Shown here: positions 26,654 to 36,265 of the stretch, piece after piece
Numbering within the stretch: position 1 is the stretch's first letter
Layout: each line of letters begins with the position of its first letter
DNA from: Paraburkholderia largidicola
GTDB taxonomy: Bacteria; Pseudomonadota; Gammaproteobacteria; Burkholderiales; Burkholderiaceae
Length of the DNA stretch: 64,000 nt
Assembly: GCF_013426895.1 (NCBI RefSeq)
Contig: NZ_AP023174.1
Coordinates: forward strand, 124,001-188,000
Direction: 5' to 3'
Notes under the pieces: generated by a model
The model's input: the letters and a program-made list of their open reading frames with translations, nothing else
The model's database searches: none
Told to the model about the DNA's origin: nothing
Program-made: the position numbers and the translations under genes

Positions 26654-28471
26654 ATGTCAACGCATCAATTACAGCTCCGTCCAATCGATGACCTTCGCAG
26701 CGAAAGATTCTTTGTGCCCAATTATCAGCGCGGATACCGTTGGTCGAGACGGCAGGTCACGGAACTACTCTCCGACGTTTGGGACTTTGTTCAGTCCGGA
26801 GCGAAGGCCAAAAATGAGTTTTACTGCCTTCAGCCGGTCGTTGTGGCCCCTGTCGACGATGGGAGCTGGGAAGTTGTCGATGGGCAGCAGCGATTGACAA
26901 CGCTGTATCTGATACTGCACTTTTTCAACGGTCGCTTCCAGGAAGTATTCAGGAAACAGCTTTACTCGATTGAGTATAAAACTCGACCAGCGAGCGCCGA
27001 CTACTTGCGCGAGCTACAGCCAGAACGCGCCAAGGAGAATATCGACTTCTTTCATATGGCGGAGGCCTTCGCGGCGATTCAGGAGTGGTTCGCGGACAAG
27101 TTTAATAGGGTGAACGACATTGAGTCTGCCTTCCTGAATGACGTCAAGGTCATCTGGTATGAGATCGAAACTGAAGGCGGGAAGCCGATGGAGGTCTTCA
27201 GGCGCCTTAACATTGGAAAAATTCCGCTGACAGACGCTGAGCTGGTCAAGGCCTTGTTCCTGCGGTCGAGTAACTTCCAGGGGGAAGGCCAACGGGCGCT
27301 CCAGCTTCGGCAATTGCAAATTGCACACGAGTGGGATGCAATGGAGCGCCGACTTCAGGAGGATGACTTCTGGTTCTTCCTGACCAATGCGCGACTGGAG
27401 GCCGGTCGAATCGAGTTTGTACTCAAGCTCTGCGCCGAACGTATTAAACAGTCCGGACCTCGATGGAGCAACGCTTCAGTCTTTCACACCTTTGCCCAAC
27501 GCCTGTCGGAGCCAGGTTCGCGCGCATGGACCGAGTGGGAGGGCGTAAAGCGTCAATTTCTAGCAATGGAGGAATGGTTCCGTGATGGCACGCTCTACCA
27601 TATGGTCGGCTTTCTAGCCAGTCATGATGCGGGTGAACCTCATCGGGCGATCGCCAACGTGTCGCGGCTGTCGGCCGAGGCGGCGAGCAAACGCGCTTTC
27701 CGGCGAAAGTTGAAAGCAGAGATCTTTCAGCGGGTTTTCCGGCACAGCCGGGATGCAGCGCCGAGCGCTGGCGTGGGCCTTAGTGAGTTCGTGCAAGCGG
27801 AGCTTGGAGGCCTCGACTACGACTCCGATACTGTTCAGATTCGAAACGTCCTGCTGCTGTTCAATTTGGCGTCGCTGATGGAGAGCGATTCGCGTGCCCG
27901 CTTTCCGTTCGATGCCTACAAAAGCGAGAGATGGGACATTGAGCACATTCGTTCCGTTCATTCTCGAATGCCTCAGCGACAGGATGATCAGAAACGATGG
28001 CTGGGCAATGTTCTTGAGTATCTTGGATGCGACGCGTCGGGGGAGGACGGCGAAGGCGGAGCGACAGTGCGGCCAGATGGGCACGACGACCTGGTGCAGG
28101 AAGGGAAGGCCATCATTCGCGATCAGAGTTTCGACAGCGAAGCATTTGAGGCTTTCTTCAAACATGTTCAGGAGTGTTTTGATCCCTTCCAGGACATCGA
28201 GGTTGATGACAGCCTCGGCAACCTGACACTGCTCGATCAGGTTACAAATCGGGGTTATGGCAATGCAATCTTTCCAATAAAACGCAAGACGGTGATTGCT
28301 TTGGATAAGGTGGGGAAGTTCGTCCCTCTTTGCACCAAAAATGTCTTTCTCAAGTATTACAGTGCAAGAGTTGACCGCATGCTCGTATGGTCAAAGGAAG
28401 ACGCTGCCACCTATGCATCCGCGATTCACGACTGCCTAACTCGATTTTTCGCAGAGGAGGACTTGGCATGA
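26654..28471 (+). CDS. DUF262 and DUF1524 (HNH) protein, GmrSD-like defence nuclease
   Basis: A 605-residue protein. The N-terminal DUF262 domain shows VPNYQRGYRWSRRQV at about 21-35 and [12 protein letters not shown] at 74-85, the DGQQR nucleotide-binding loop of the ParB/Srx-like fold. The C-terminal DUF1524 domain has WDIEHI (near residue 427) and LGNLTLLDQVTNRGYGN (near 520), the His and Asn of an HNH nuclease. This is the architecture of GmrSD and SspE, which cut phage DNA with modified bases or in a modification-sensed way. ATG at 26654 is chosen over a TTG at 26627. Its stop overlaps the next start by ATGA. Confidence 0.85.
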   Translation: MSTHQLQLRPIDDLRSERFFVPNYQRGYRWSRRQVTELLSDVWDFVQSGAKAKNEFYCLQPVVVAPVDDGSWEVVDGQQRLTTLYLILHFFNGRFQEVFRKQLYSIEYKTRPASADYLRELQPERAKENIDFFHMAEAFAAIQEWFADKFNRVNDIESAFLNDVKVIWYEIETEGGKPMEVFRRLNIGKIPLTDAELVKALFLRSSNFQGEGQRALQLRQLQIAHEWDAMERRLQEDDFWFFLTNARLEAGRIEFVLKLCAERIKQSGPRWSNASVFHTFAQRLSEPGSRAWTEWEGVKRQFLAMEEWFRDGTLYHMVGFLASHDAGEPHRAIANVSRLSAEAASKRAFRRKLKAEIFQRVFRHSRDAAPSAGVGLSEFVQAELGGLDYDSDTVQIRNVLLLFNLASLMESDSRARFPFDAYKSERWDIEHIRSVHSRMPQRQDDQKRWLGNVLEYLGCDASGEDGEGGATVRPDGHDDLVQEGKAIIRDQSFDSEAFEAFFKHVQECFDPFQDIEVDDSLGNLTLLDQVTNRGYGNAIFPIKRKTVIALDKVGKFVPLCTKNVFLKYYSARVDRMLVWSKEDAATYASAIHDCLTRFFAEEDLA

Positions 28472-30630
28472 GCCAAGGGAAGCTGCACACGTTTTTTGGA
28501 CTTCTCGAGGACGTTGACGTCATCGAGATTCCCGTTATCCAGCGGGACTATGCTCAGGGACGGACTGAGGCGGGTGACATCCGTGAGAGCTTCTTGTCGG
28601 CGATAGCCGGCGCATTGAAGAAAGAAAATCCGCCGCTGGATCTGGACTTCGTGTACGGCAGCGTGGCGCAAGATGGTCTACGGACACTGTCGGTGCTCGA
28701 TGGTCAACAGCGCCTCACGACACTGTTTTTGCTGCATCGGTATCTGGCGGCACTAGACGGGAAATTTGAGGATTTCCGCGAACGCGCGTGGATAAAGGAA
28801 GTAGAGCGTACGGGTTTCGCCTACTCCACCCGTCCCAGCGCTGCCGAGTTTTTCGAAGCGTTAACAGTGAACGACTTCAATATCCCCGGCGTACATGAGG
28901 AAGCGACCTTATCCGCCTTGATTGTCGACTCGAAGTGGTTTTTCGACGCTTGGCGTAGAGATCCGACTGTCCGTTCCAGCTTGGTCATGCTCGATGCTAT
29001 CGATGTCAAGTTCAGGAAGACGGAGGGACTCTATCAGACACTCGTGGAAGAGCAGCGCGTCACCTTCCATTACCTCGATCTTCACGATTTCGGATTATCG
29101 GACGATCTTTACATTAAGATGAACGCGCGAGGCAAAGCCCTCACGCCGTTTGAGAACTTCAAGGCGTGGATTGTCGAGAAAGTCGCGGACGAAGCCTGGT
29201 CGGATGACTTCACGGCAAAGCTGGATCAGCAGTGGGTGGATCTTTTCTGGACACTTGCTGGACGTAACGGCGCCGGCGGAGAAAGCTTCGATGATCTGTT
29301 CCTGCGCTTTTTCTATATTTCGGCCTATTTTCAGACCTGCCAACGCGTCAGCGGGTACTGGAACGCAACCAACGATGATCGCAGTTGGCTCTTAAGGCTT
29401 CGCGACGCACGGGGCTACTGCCCGTTAAGAGAGTTCGATGCGAACGGCTCGCTTATGCCGGCACAACTTGCCGAGATCGGAGTCGTACTCGACTATCTGG
29501 TGAGCGATCGGGGGGCGAGGTTCGTTCACATTCTCCAGCGAGCCTTGGCGTCAAGAGCGGACTACTACGATCTACTCCGGTTGTACGCGGTCGTGGCTTT
29601 TTTGCTTTCCCCCGATGTCCAGAAGCTGGACGAAGCTGCCCACGAGATGTGCTTGCATCGGTGGTCCCGCGTGACCAAGAACTTGATCCAGAATACCCGT
29701 ATCGATGAACCGAGTACGGCGGTTAGCGCAATAAAAGGCTTGACGACGTTGGCCAAGCACGCCACTTCGCTCTATGAGACTCTGGCCGGGGATGCCCCGG
29801 GGAGTCTCGGGTTCAACAGAAGCCAGATCGAAGAGGAGCGCCAGAAGGCCGCGCTGCTTTTGAAGGACGACGAGTGGTCGAATCTGCTCGATGAAGCAGA
29901 ATCTCACTGGTACCTGCAGGGGCGCGTGGGCTTCCTATTGAAGTTGAGCACGACCGATTCTTCAGCGCCCGGCAAGGAACAGTTTCAAAAGTACACGGCG
30001 GTCGTAAAACGGGTATTGACGCAAGATATTCTTGTGTCTCAAGAGTTCGTGCTTCAACGAGCGTTGCTCTCGCTTTATGACTTCCTCCCGGCGTCAACTG
30101 GAGACAATCATACCTTCTGCGTTCCAAACGCTACCTCTTACCGCGATCGCCAGGAGAACTGGTTACCGGTCTTTGAGGATTCTCGGTTCCGGGAATTTCT
30201 TGATGCCATCGGTGACGATGTACCAACCTCGCTCAGACAACTGATCGACAACAGCACCGCGACAGGCTGGCGCTCCTTGATGGTTCGCGACCCAGGACTG
30301 TTTGGCTATTGTGGAATGCGACTGGTACGCAAGTCCGCAGACAGCGTCCTCCTCCTGTCGAAGGTGCGGTTGTCTGGCTACTTCGCCGAATCACACAGCT
30401 ACGCACTTTATCTCGAACTTCGGCGACAACAGATGACCGGGGAACTCGCCGATATCAAGCAGATCAGCTACCGAGCTGTGTATGGTGACGACTATCCAGG
30501 CCTCTACATCAAATCGGACACCGACTATTGGATAGTCTTTCGTCGCGACAAGTGGAGCTGTTGGCGTAGCGGCGGGGAACCAGCGGAGATGCCTGAGCCG
30601 ATAGCTCAGATAGCGGCGCGCTTCAGTTGA
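28468..30630 (+). CDS. Large DUF262 protein, partner of the preceding GmrSD-like gene
   Basis: A 720-residue soluble protein. IPVIQRDYAQGR (21-32) and VLDGQQRLTTLFLLHRY (76-92) define a second DUF262 domain; MNARGKALTPFENFKAW near residue 215 is also conserved in such proteins. After that it is mostly helical, without the His/Asn pattern of DUF1524, so it probably lacks the HNH nuclease. It is translationally coupled to the first gene (ATGA at 28468-28471). The two together look like a sensor/effector pair; which DNA feature is sensed is not evident. Confidence 0.8.
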   Translation: MSQGKLHTFFGLLEDVDVIEIPVIQRDYAQGRTEAGDIRESFLSAIAGALKKENPPLDLDFVYGSVAQDGLRTLSVLDGQQRLTTLFLLHRYLAALDGKFEDFRERAWIKEVERTGFAYSTRPSAAEFFEALTVNDFNIPGVHEEATLSALIVDSKWFFDAWRRDPTVRSSLVMLDAIDVKFRKTEGLYQTLVEEQRVTFHYLDLHDFGLSDDLYIKMNARGKALTPFENFKAWIVEKVADEAWSDDFTAKLDQQWVDLFWTLAGRNGAGGESFDDLFLRFFYISAYFQTCQRVSGYWNATNDDRSWLLRLRDARGYCPLREFDANGSLMPAQLAEIGVVLDYLVSDRGARFVHILQRALASRADYYDLLRLYAVVAFLLSPDVQKLDEAAHEMCLHRWSRVTKNLIQNTRIDEPSTAVSAIKGLTTLAKHATSLYETLAGDAPGSLGFNRSQIEEERQKAALLLKDDEWSNLLDEAESHWYLQGRVGFLLKLSTTDSSAPGKEQFQKYTAVVKRVLTQDILVSQEFVLQRALLSLYDFLPASTGDNHTFCVPNATSYRDRQENWLPVFEDSRFREFLDAIGDDVPTSLRQLIDNSTATGWRSLMVRDPGLFGYCGMRLVRKSADSVLLLSKVRLSGYFAESHSYALYLELRRQQMTGELADIKQISYRAVYGDDYPGLYIKSDTDYWIVFRRDKWSCWRSGGEPAEMPEPIAQIAARFS

Positions 30631-31048
30631 TGTGACGATACAGTTGATCGACGGCGCCAGAGGGTTCTTGTTCTGCTCGAACTAGTCGAAGTGCATTTGG
30701 GGCTCGACAAAGCCGCTTTTACAGATGCATTTTCGATGCAACGCCCGATTGTTGTTGAACGAAAGCAAAAAAAGAAACCCGGAAGCGGACAGACTCAGCA
30801 GGTCCGAAAGCCCGCTGAGTCTAATGGTCCGGTTTGCGCTAACCTTGCATCATCATGGCGGCTTCCCGTGCCAGCACCGTTCCTCCCATTCACCGAGCTC
30901 GTCGTTGGAAACGACTGTATCGGAGCAGCGTTCTACGGCGGCTCTCCCCAAGCTAACGGCATTCAACTTAATGGGTTTAGGTTCAACCTGTAAGGTCATT
31001 AATTTGAGGAGGTTGATGTTCAGCCATTCTGGTCGAATGGGAGAACAC
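30631..31048. other. Gap after the DUF262 pair
   Basis: No gene is supported. A hairpin with arms AGACTCAGC at 30791-30799 and GCTGAGTCT at 30814-30822 is present; on the minus strand it is followed at some distance by a T-run (30765-30775), so it might stop minus-strand transcription. An overlapping long frame through this region is only the extension of the decayed XRE gene. Confidence 0.4.
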
Positions 31049-31395
31049 ATGGCGCAGATAGACGTCGAACAGGTGGCTGGCGTGATCAGCTGGACGATTG
31101 CGACGCACCGTAGTGAAAGCGGCCTGACACAGGAACAGGTCGCAGAATCGCTCGGTATTGGTAATGAGGCGGTATCGCGTATGGAGTGAGGCCTAGTGAT
31201 GCCGACCGTTTCACGCTTTGTCGAACTCGCCGAAATTTTGGCTGCGAGGCAGCCGGCCTGCAAGCCGAGGGAAGTAGCCGCAGCAGCGATCAAGCGGAAT
31301 ACGTGGGGCGGCTTCTTGCAAAGCTTGGTGGCAGCGACCGTGCGATGGTTGTCGAGATCGAGAAGCGTTTGGCGGGACGACTCGCCAAACGCTGA
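31049..31395 (+). pseudogene. XRE-family transcriptional regulator, decayed
   Basis: The ATG at 31049 starts MAQIDVEQVAGVISW and a clear XRE helix-turn-helix (SGLTQEQVAESLGIGNEAVS). Translation meets TGA at 31187-31189, where the family expects arginine (RME-R-G); the same frame continues GLVMPTVSRFVELAEI to about 31238, then a one-base deletion in a T-run shifts the frame and the protein ending FGCEAAGLQ...LAGRLAKR continues to 31395. So one CGA-to-TGA change and one lost T inactivate a regulator of about 115 residues. It lies next to plasmid-type genes, so it probably regulated them. Confidence 0.75.
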
Positions 31396-31400
31396 TTCCG

Positions 31401-31694
31401 TCAATATTCGTCGGGCAGCAGGATCGTCGTAGTCGACCGATCCCATTCGGTGATTACCCAGATTCGCGTTGCGTCCGGTAACCGGTAGCTCGACAGAAGG
31501 CGCAAGCCTGTGGTAACTGATAGGTCGTTCTGGCGTCTGTCGTCGTCGGGAATGTCGCCCCAGTTGCCGCACACGTGTTGCATGACGACGCTTATGACGG
31601 GAATGCCGTGCGAGTGCAGCGCAGTATGCGCTGCGGGAGTGACACACAGGCGACCGGGATAAAAGAGTGGTTTGAGCCTCGCGGGCTGATTCAT
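31401..31694 (-). CDS. Plasmid/ICE-associated small conserved protein
   Basis: A 97-residue protein beginning MNQPARLKPLFYPGRLCVTP. The core HVCGNWGDIPDDDRRQND and the end IWVITEWDRSTTTILLPDEY belong to a widespread family found on plasmids and ICEs and annotated simply as plasmid-related protein. No biochemical role is known to me. ATG at 31694 is preferred to a start at 31787. It is the last gene of the minus-strand element module. Confidence 0.75.
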   Translation of the reverse strand: MNQPARLKPLFYPGRLCVTPAAHTALHSHGIPVISVVMQHVCGNWGDIPDDDRRQNDLSVTTGLRLLSSYRLPDATRIWVITEWDRSTTTILLPDEY

Positions 31695-32290
31695 GATGGA
31701 GTGTTCCAGAAATGGGACGAGCGCGAGCCTCCGAAGAATCCGGATGCAAGACGCGCGAAAACCGAAGGAATAAAAGACCGGGCGCACGATGCGCCCGTTT
31801 ATGACGTGACCTCGGCGAGTTGGCGTCTCAGGGCGGATGCCTTCGCCTGAGAGCAGCGCAGATGACGGCGTATGTCCGCGACGGTCGGGCGAACGTGACC
31901 GGCCGCGACGTCGCGGGCAAGTTGCGTGATCTCGTCGTCGGTCGCGTTGGCGACGGGGGATGACGCAAGCTGAACGGCGTCCGCAGTCGTATCGCCAGGG
32001 AAGACGGGATCGTTACCGGGCGTCGCGGGTACATGACTCTTTGTGACGACAGCAAATGTGGGCGGCGTCGAGTCCGGAGTGGCGACTGGCACGGGAGACC
32101 GCCGGAGTGCAATGGTCCAGAGCAGGCACGCCACGCCTTCGAGCACGCCAGCGAACAGCAAGCCGGAAATCAGATCGACGAGCCCCGCAGTCGTGCCCCG
32201 TAAGGCAGCGAGGTAAGCGGCTCGCGAGGGCCGTTCGATGGAACTCGCGCGCGCGAGGGATGATAGTGATACTGGACCGAAGGGTAATGA

Positions 32291-33841
32291 TCAGAGGGAG
32301 ATCGGTGGAGGTGACAGGACGGGCAGTCTGTCTGCCACATTCCATGGCAGGAGTTCACCGATGCGATTGATCTTGTGATCGGCGATGTGGGTCAGGAGAT
32401 ATTCAAGGTAGCTGAGGGGGTTGATCCCATTGAGCTTGCATGACCCGATCAGGCCGTACATTGCCGCAGCCCTTTCCCCTCCACTGTCGGAGCCTGCGAA
32501 GAGGAAGTTCTTCCTCCCCAGGCTTACGCAGCGCAAGGCGTTTTCGGCCAGCGCGTTGCTTATTTCGACGCGACCGTCGTCACAGTACAGAACGAGCGCG
32601 TCCCATTGATTGAGTGAATAGTTGATCGCTTTGGTCAGTTCCGACTTTGCTGACAGTGTCGCGCGCTTGTGTGTCATCCATGCATTGATGGCCGCTAACA
32701 CCGGTATGCTCTTGTGCTGTCGTACCTGCCGCCTCTCGCCTGGCGGTGCGCCGCGAATATGGGCCTCGATTCCGTAAAGTTCGCCAATCAGCTCGAGCAC
32801 ATGCCTTGTCGCTTCGGTGGGTGTACGCACATGAACATCGTACAGATATCGCCTGGCGTGATCCCAACATGCCGCTTCACGGATCCTGCCGCCTTCATAC
32901 AGCTCGTTGAAGCCCCCGTATGCGTCGGCCTGCAGGATGCCCTCAAATCCGGCGAGATGGCTCTGCGGGTGAATGCCTTTGCGGTCGGGCGAGTATGCAA
33001 ACCAGACCGCCGCCGGCTCCGTTGATCCCGAGCGACTGTCATCGCGAACATAGACCCACAGTCGGCCCGTGCGGGTCTTCCTGTTGCCGGGCGCCAGCAC
33101 AGGAATTGGCGTGTCGTCCGCATGCAGCTTGAAACTCGCCATCACGTAGCGACGCAGCGCCTCGGTCAGCGGACGACAGAGCTCCTCGCACTGACCGACC
33201 CAGCGCCCCATGCTGGCGCGATCGAGCGTGACGCCGTCACGCGCAGCAATCTCCGATAGCCGGTACAGCGGTTGATGATCTGCAAACTTCGAAACGAGGA
33301 TATCTGCCAGTAGGCTCGGATGCGCAATGCTGCGCTCGATCGGTAGCACCGGCATTGGCGGCTGGGAGAAGTGATGACAGCAGGGGCAGACTGCCTTGCG
33401 CCGGATTGTGCGAATCACCTTGAACGCGGCGGCGACACGGGCGAGTTGCTCAGACACGTCTTCGCCAAGTGGTTGCATGGCGTTGCCGCAGTTCGGGCAG
33501 TTCGAACCAGTGTCAAGCACGTGCTCTTCGCGCAGCAGATGCGGCGGCAACGCCTCCTTCGGGGCCGTCGTACCGACTGGCGCGCTCGTACCCGACGCGC
33601 GGGCACGGCGAACATCGGCGGCACCACGCCCACCCGTCAGATCCTCCAGTTTGGTTTCGAGCCGCTCGATCTGGCGGTCCAATTGCTCGGATTTGCGGCC
33701 GAACTGCATCCGCCTGAGCTTGTCGATCTGAGCCTTAAGCTGCTCGATCTCGATATCACGTTCGGCAAGCTGGGCGCGGGCCTCGATCAGCAAGGCTTTG
33801 AGCGCATCGACGTCATCCGGCAGTGGGACATCATCGGTCAT
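32291..33841 (-). CDS. tnpC: IS66 family transposase TnpC
   Basis: A 516-residue DDE transposase. The N-terminal leucine-zipper-like coil (RAQLAERDIEIEQLKAQIDK) is followed by a zinc-binding region (CPNCGNAMQ...CPCCHHF) and the catalytic core; KLHADDTPIPVL holds the first Asp, LQADAYGGFNELY the second, and SNALAENALRCVSLGRKNFL the Glu-bearing helix. Full family length. It is the last gene of the IS operon. Confidence 0.96.
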   Translation of the reverse strand: MTDDVPLPDDVDALKALLIEARAQLAERDIEIEQLKAQIDKLRRMQFGRKSEQLDRQIERLETKLEDLTGGRGAADVRRARASGTSAPVGTTAPKEALPPHLLREEHVLDTGSNCPNCGNAMQPLGEDVSEQLARVAAAFKVIRTIRRKAVCPCCHHFSQPPMPVLPIERSIAHPSLLADILVSKFADHQPLYRLSEIAARDGVTLDRASMGRWVGQCEELCRPLTEALRRYVMASFKLHADDTPIPVLAPGNRKTRTGRLWVYVRDDSRSGSTEPAAVWFAYSPDRKGIHPQSHLAGFEGILQADAYGGFNELYEGGRIREAACWDHARRYLYDVHVRTPTEATRHVLELIGELYGIEAHIRGAPPGERRQVRQHKSIPVLAAINAWMTHKRATLSAKSELTKAINYSLNQWDALVLYCDDGRVEISNALAENALRCVSLGRKNFLFAGSDSGGERAAAMYGLIGSCKLNGINPLSYLEYLLTHIADHKINRIGELLPWNVADRLPVLSPPPISL

Positions 33842-33871
33842 GCGCCGGAGTTTACGCGTGCGCCAGGCCGT

Positions 33872-34216
33872 TTACAACACCGATAGCGCCGCCGTTCGAC
33901 GCGGCTGACGCCAGTCGATGCCTTCGAGCAACATCGACAGTTGTGCATGGGTCAGATGGACCTTGCCACCGTCAGCCTGCGGCCAGATAAAACGCCCTCG
34001 TTCGAGCCGCTTCGCAAGGAGCCAAAGCCCGTCCTCTGTGGCCCACAAGATCTTGATCAGGTCGCCGCGCCGCCCGCGAAAAATGAAGACGTTGCCGCCC
34101 AGCGGATTCTCCTCGAGCGCGGTCTGCACCTTCGCCGCCAGCCCCTGAAAACCGGCGCGCATGTCGGTGACGCCGGCAGCGATCCAGATGCGAGTGCCAG
34201 CCGGCAGGCCGATCAT
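33872..34216 (-). CDS. tnpB: IS66 family accessory protein TnpB
   Basis: A 114-residue Orf2-type protein beginning MIGLPAGTRIWIAAGVTDMR, with FIFRGRRGDLIKILW and GDGLW-like (here EDGLWLLAKRLERGRF) segments that mark the family. It is required with TnpA and TnpC for IS66 movement. Its start overlaps the tnpA stop by four bases. Confidence 0.96.
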   Translation of the reverse strand: MIGLPAGTRIWIAAGVTDMRAGFQGLAAKVQTALEENPLGGNVFIFRGRRGDLIKILWATEDGLWLLAKRLERGRFIWPQADGGKVHLTHAQLSMLLEGIDWRQPRRTAALSVL

Positions 34217-34653
34217 CGGGTAAGCTCCCGAATCAGCAGGCGCAGCATATCCGGTGACACGTTGCCGCGAACTCTCAGGCGCGCACGGTCGAACTCGATC
34301 TCACAAAGATCCTCTGGAGACCGTACTGTCGTGACTGCCGTCGGTGGCGTATGGCTGGCTGCTTCAGCGACGACATCCACAGACAACAGCGAAGGTGCCT
34401 GCTGTGTCGGTTTCGGCGCCGCGCCCTCCGGGAGCGTTGGCAAACCATACTCTCCTGCCAGATAGAGCCGCCGCCATTTGAACAGCAGGTTCGCGTTGAT
34501 ATCGTTGCTGCGCGCGATCAACGCTACCGACGCACCCGGCTCGAACGATTGTTCGACGAGTTGCCGCTTGAATTCGGTCGGAAAGTTCGGCCGTTTATAT
34601 GCGCTGCCTGCGGAGCGCTCATCCCACGTCTTGTCCACTTTGGTTCCCACCAT
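34213..34653 (-). CDS. tnpA: IS66 family accessory protein TnpA
   Basis: A 146-residue protein with an IS3-Orf-A-like helix-turn-helix: FPTEFKRQLVEQSFEPGASV then ARSNDINANLLFKWRRLY. ATG at 34653 is used; a TTG at 34680 in frame is possible. It likely binds the IS ends. Confidence 0.92.
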   Translation of the reverse strand: MVGTKVDKTWDERSAGSAYKRPNFPTEFKRQLVEQSFEPGASVALIARSNDINANLLFKWRRLYLAGEYGLPTLPEGAAPKPTQQAPSLLSVDVVAEAASHTPPTAVTTVRSPEDLCEIEFDRARLRVRGNVSPDMLRLLIRELTR

Positions 34654-35294
34654 AAATTTGGTGGATACCAAACTATCCAAAACCTCAATCGCTATGCCAG
34701 AACGGCCCTCGTGAGCCGCTTACGCAGCGAGTCGCGACGTGACCGGATCAGCACGACGCGAGTCCTCCATGCCAGTCGCACGGTCGCGCTGGGCCTCGAT
34801 GCGCCGGACGTCACTGGCTTCGGCGTCTAGCGCATCGAGGCTTGCCTGGCGCGTCATGCGCCGGCCATTTCGGGTTGCGCAGGCTCGCCGACAGTTCAGC
34901 TGGTTGACCGACGCCAGTTCGCGCGTAACCATTGCGCGCTCCGTCATGACGACCGCAAGGCTGCGTTCCGGCGCGGGCGGCATGTCGCCGGCAACGGTAG
35001 CTGCCCGCCTATCTCCGGCATGCTGTTGCGCGAGCAAGAAAAAGGTCACATGGCCGTAGCATGCGGTAACCAGACACGCTACCCATATCAGGGAACCTAT
35101 GCTGCGGATGGAGATCGACGCCTCGCGCGCCAGCGCGGGCAACAGGTGCGCACCCACGACCAGTACGATGCCTGTCGCCACCCAGACGAATCGCTCAGTC
35201 AGCCAGCCGCCCCGCTGCCACCCGGCGAGGACCGACATGCAGATAGCGGTGCCGCTCGCGAAGACCGCCAGTAGCAACGCGCCTTGCCGGAGCG

Positions 35295-36218
35295 TCATGC
35301 CGTCGCTCCGCCCAGCAGCACGGTGCGCCGATCCAGCCGCTCTTTCAGGCTGGGCCTTACTGCCGGGACTTCACCGCCCGCATCGGCGGTCGTGACTGGA
35401 CCGTCGCTGTGACCGGAGTCGGACGGATAGAACTCGTCGACGACTTCCGCCCCATCCTCGATGCTGTCCTCAAAGGCACCGTTACTGAAACCGGCATGCG
35501 CGGCGGTATCGAGTGCCCGCTGATCGAATCCGGCAGCCTGTCGCCGGGCATCGAGTTCGCGCGCCTGCATGATGGCATCTTCGAGCGTGCTGCCGGAACG
35601 CACTGCCAGATCCACGTAGTAGATCGCCGACCGGTAGCTCTGCGTGGTGGACTTGCCGCGCAGCTTCAGTTCCAGCGGCAGACAGGCGAGGAGGTTGCCC
35701 GATACTGCGCCAAAGTAATGCAGGCGTGCGGCTAGCGTGCGAATCGAGTTGTACGAGGTCGTACGGAAGATGAACGAACCGAGTTCGTCTTCGTCGCCAA
35801 TGGCAACGTTCAGCCGCCCATACGGCTTGCAGTTTCCGGCGCGACCGAACGCGCAGCCGTCCGGCGACGGGCAGGGCAGCTCCTCGATTCCGGTATCGCC
35901 AACCCGCCTGCACGACTCGCCGTTGCCGACGCACACGGGGCGGCCGGTGTCGCGGTCGAACAGCGAATACTCGGCGCGCAGGTTGAGATGGGGATCGTTG
36001 AACAGGAACCGGACCGGAATCGCGCGCAGCTTGCCGGTGCTGACCTTGCGCAGCGACTCGTTCAGCGGATGCAGCATCCAGCCGTCGCGGTTCTGGACCT
36101 GTGTGGTGATCGTGAACTGGTCGTCCTTCTCCGGCAGACGCTTGCCGTTTTTCTCGACGACACGGCCGATCGAGATACGACCGATTACGGGAGGCGTGAT
36201 GGCCAGACCCTTGAGCAT
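35295..36218 (-). CDS. Recombination directionality factor-like (Gp3-like) protein
   Basis: A 307-residue protein starting MLKGLAITPPVIGRISIGRV after an AGGAG site at good spacing. It carries a cysteine-rich segment (CVGNGESC...CPSPDGC...CKPYGRLNV) and matches proteins annotated in ICEs and plasmids as hydrolase/metal-binding protein or RDF-like. Phage relatives of the Gp3 type steer serine integrases toward excision, but no serine integrase is in the window, so that role is inference. It sits between YqaJ and the membrane-protein gene. A degraded copy of its 3' end lies at 45853-46086. Confidence 0.65.
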   Translation of the reverse strand: MLKGLAITPPVIGRISIGRVVEKNGKRLPEKDDQFTITTQVQNRDGWMLHPLNESLRKVSTGKLRAIPVRFLFNDPHLNLRAEYSLFDRDTGRPVCVGNGESCRRVGDTGIEELPCPSPDGCAFGRAGNCKPYGRLNVAIGDEDELGSFIFRTTSYNSIRTLAARLHYFGAVSGNLLACLPLELKLRGKSTTQSYRSAIYYVDLAVRSGSTLEDAIMQARELDARRQAAGFDQRALDTAAHAGFSNGAFEDSIEDGAEVVDEFYPSDSGHSDGPVTTADAGGEVPAVRPSLKERLDRRTVLLGGATA

Positions 36219-36265
36219 GGCAATTCTCCTGTATGTAAATAGAGGGAGGGGGAAAAAAGAGCGAG

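Larger units (their letters stand above)
32213..34723 (-). mobile_element. IS66-family insertion sequence, complete
   Basis: The element is 2511 bp. Its terminal inverted repeats are 24 bp at 32213-32236 and 34700-34723 with a single mismatch, beginning GTAAGCGG. An 8-bp target duplication GCAGCGAG flanks it exactly (32205-32212 and 34724-34731), the length expected for IS66. All three genes tnpA, tnpB and tnpC appear intact, so it may still be mobile. The perfect duplication shows that insertion was recent and simple. Confidence 0.97.
31799..35298 (-). pseudogene. Second membrane/HTH protein gene, split by the IS66 insertion
   Basis: The 5' part lies at 34724-35298 and the 3' part at 31799-32212 on the minus strand. 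Removing bases 32205-34723 (the IS plus one target copy) restores a single 981-base frame, 326 residues, with no other defect. It matches the protein at 21858-23150: WQRGG, LAQQHAGDRRAAT, the junction reading SRLAALRGTTAGLVDLIS, GVLEGVACLLW, and a C-terminal HTH-like VRPTVADIRRHLRCSQAKA. The stop now ending the 5' part is made by the first bases of the IS. Its ATG overlaps the RDF-like stop. A truncated membrane part could still be made. Confidence 0.85.
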
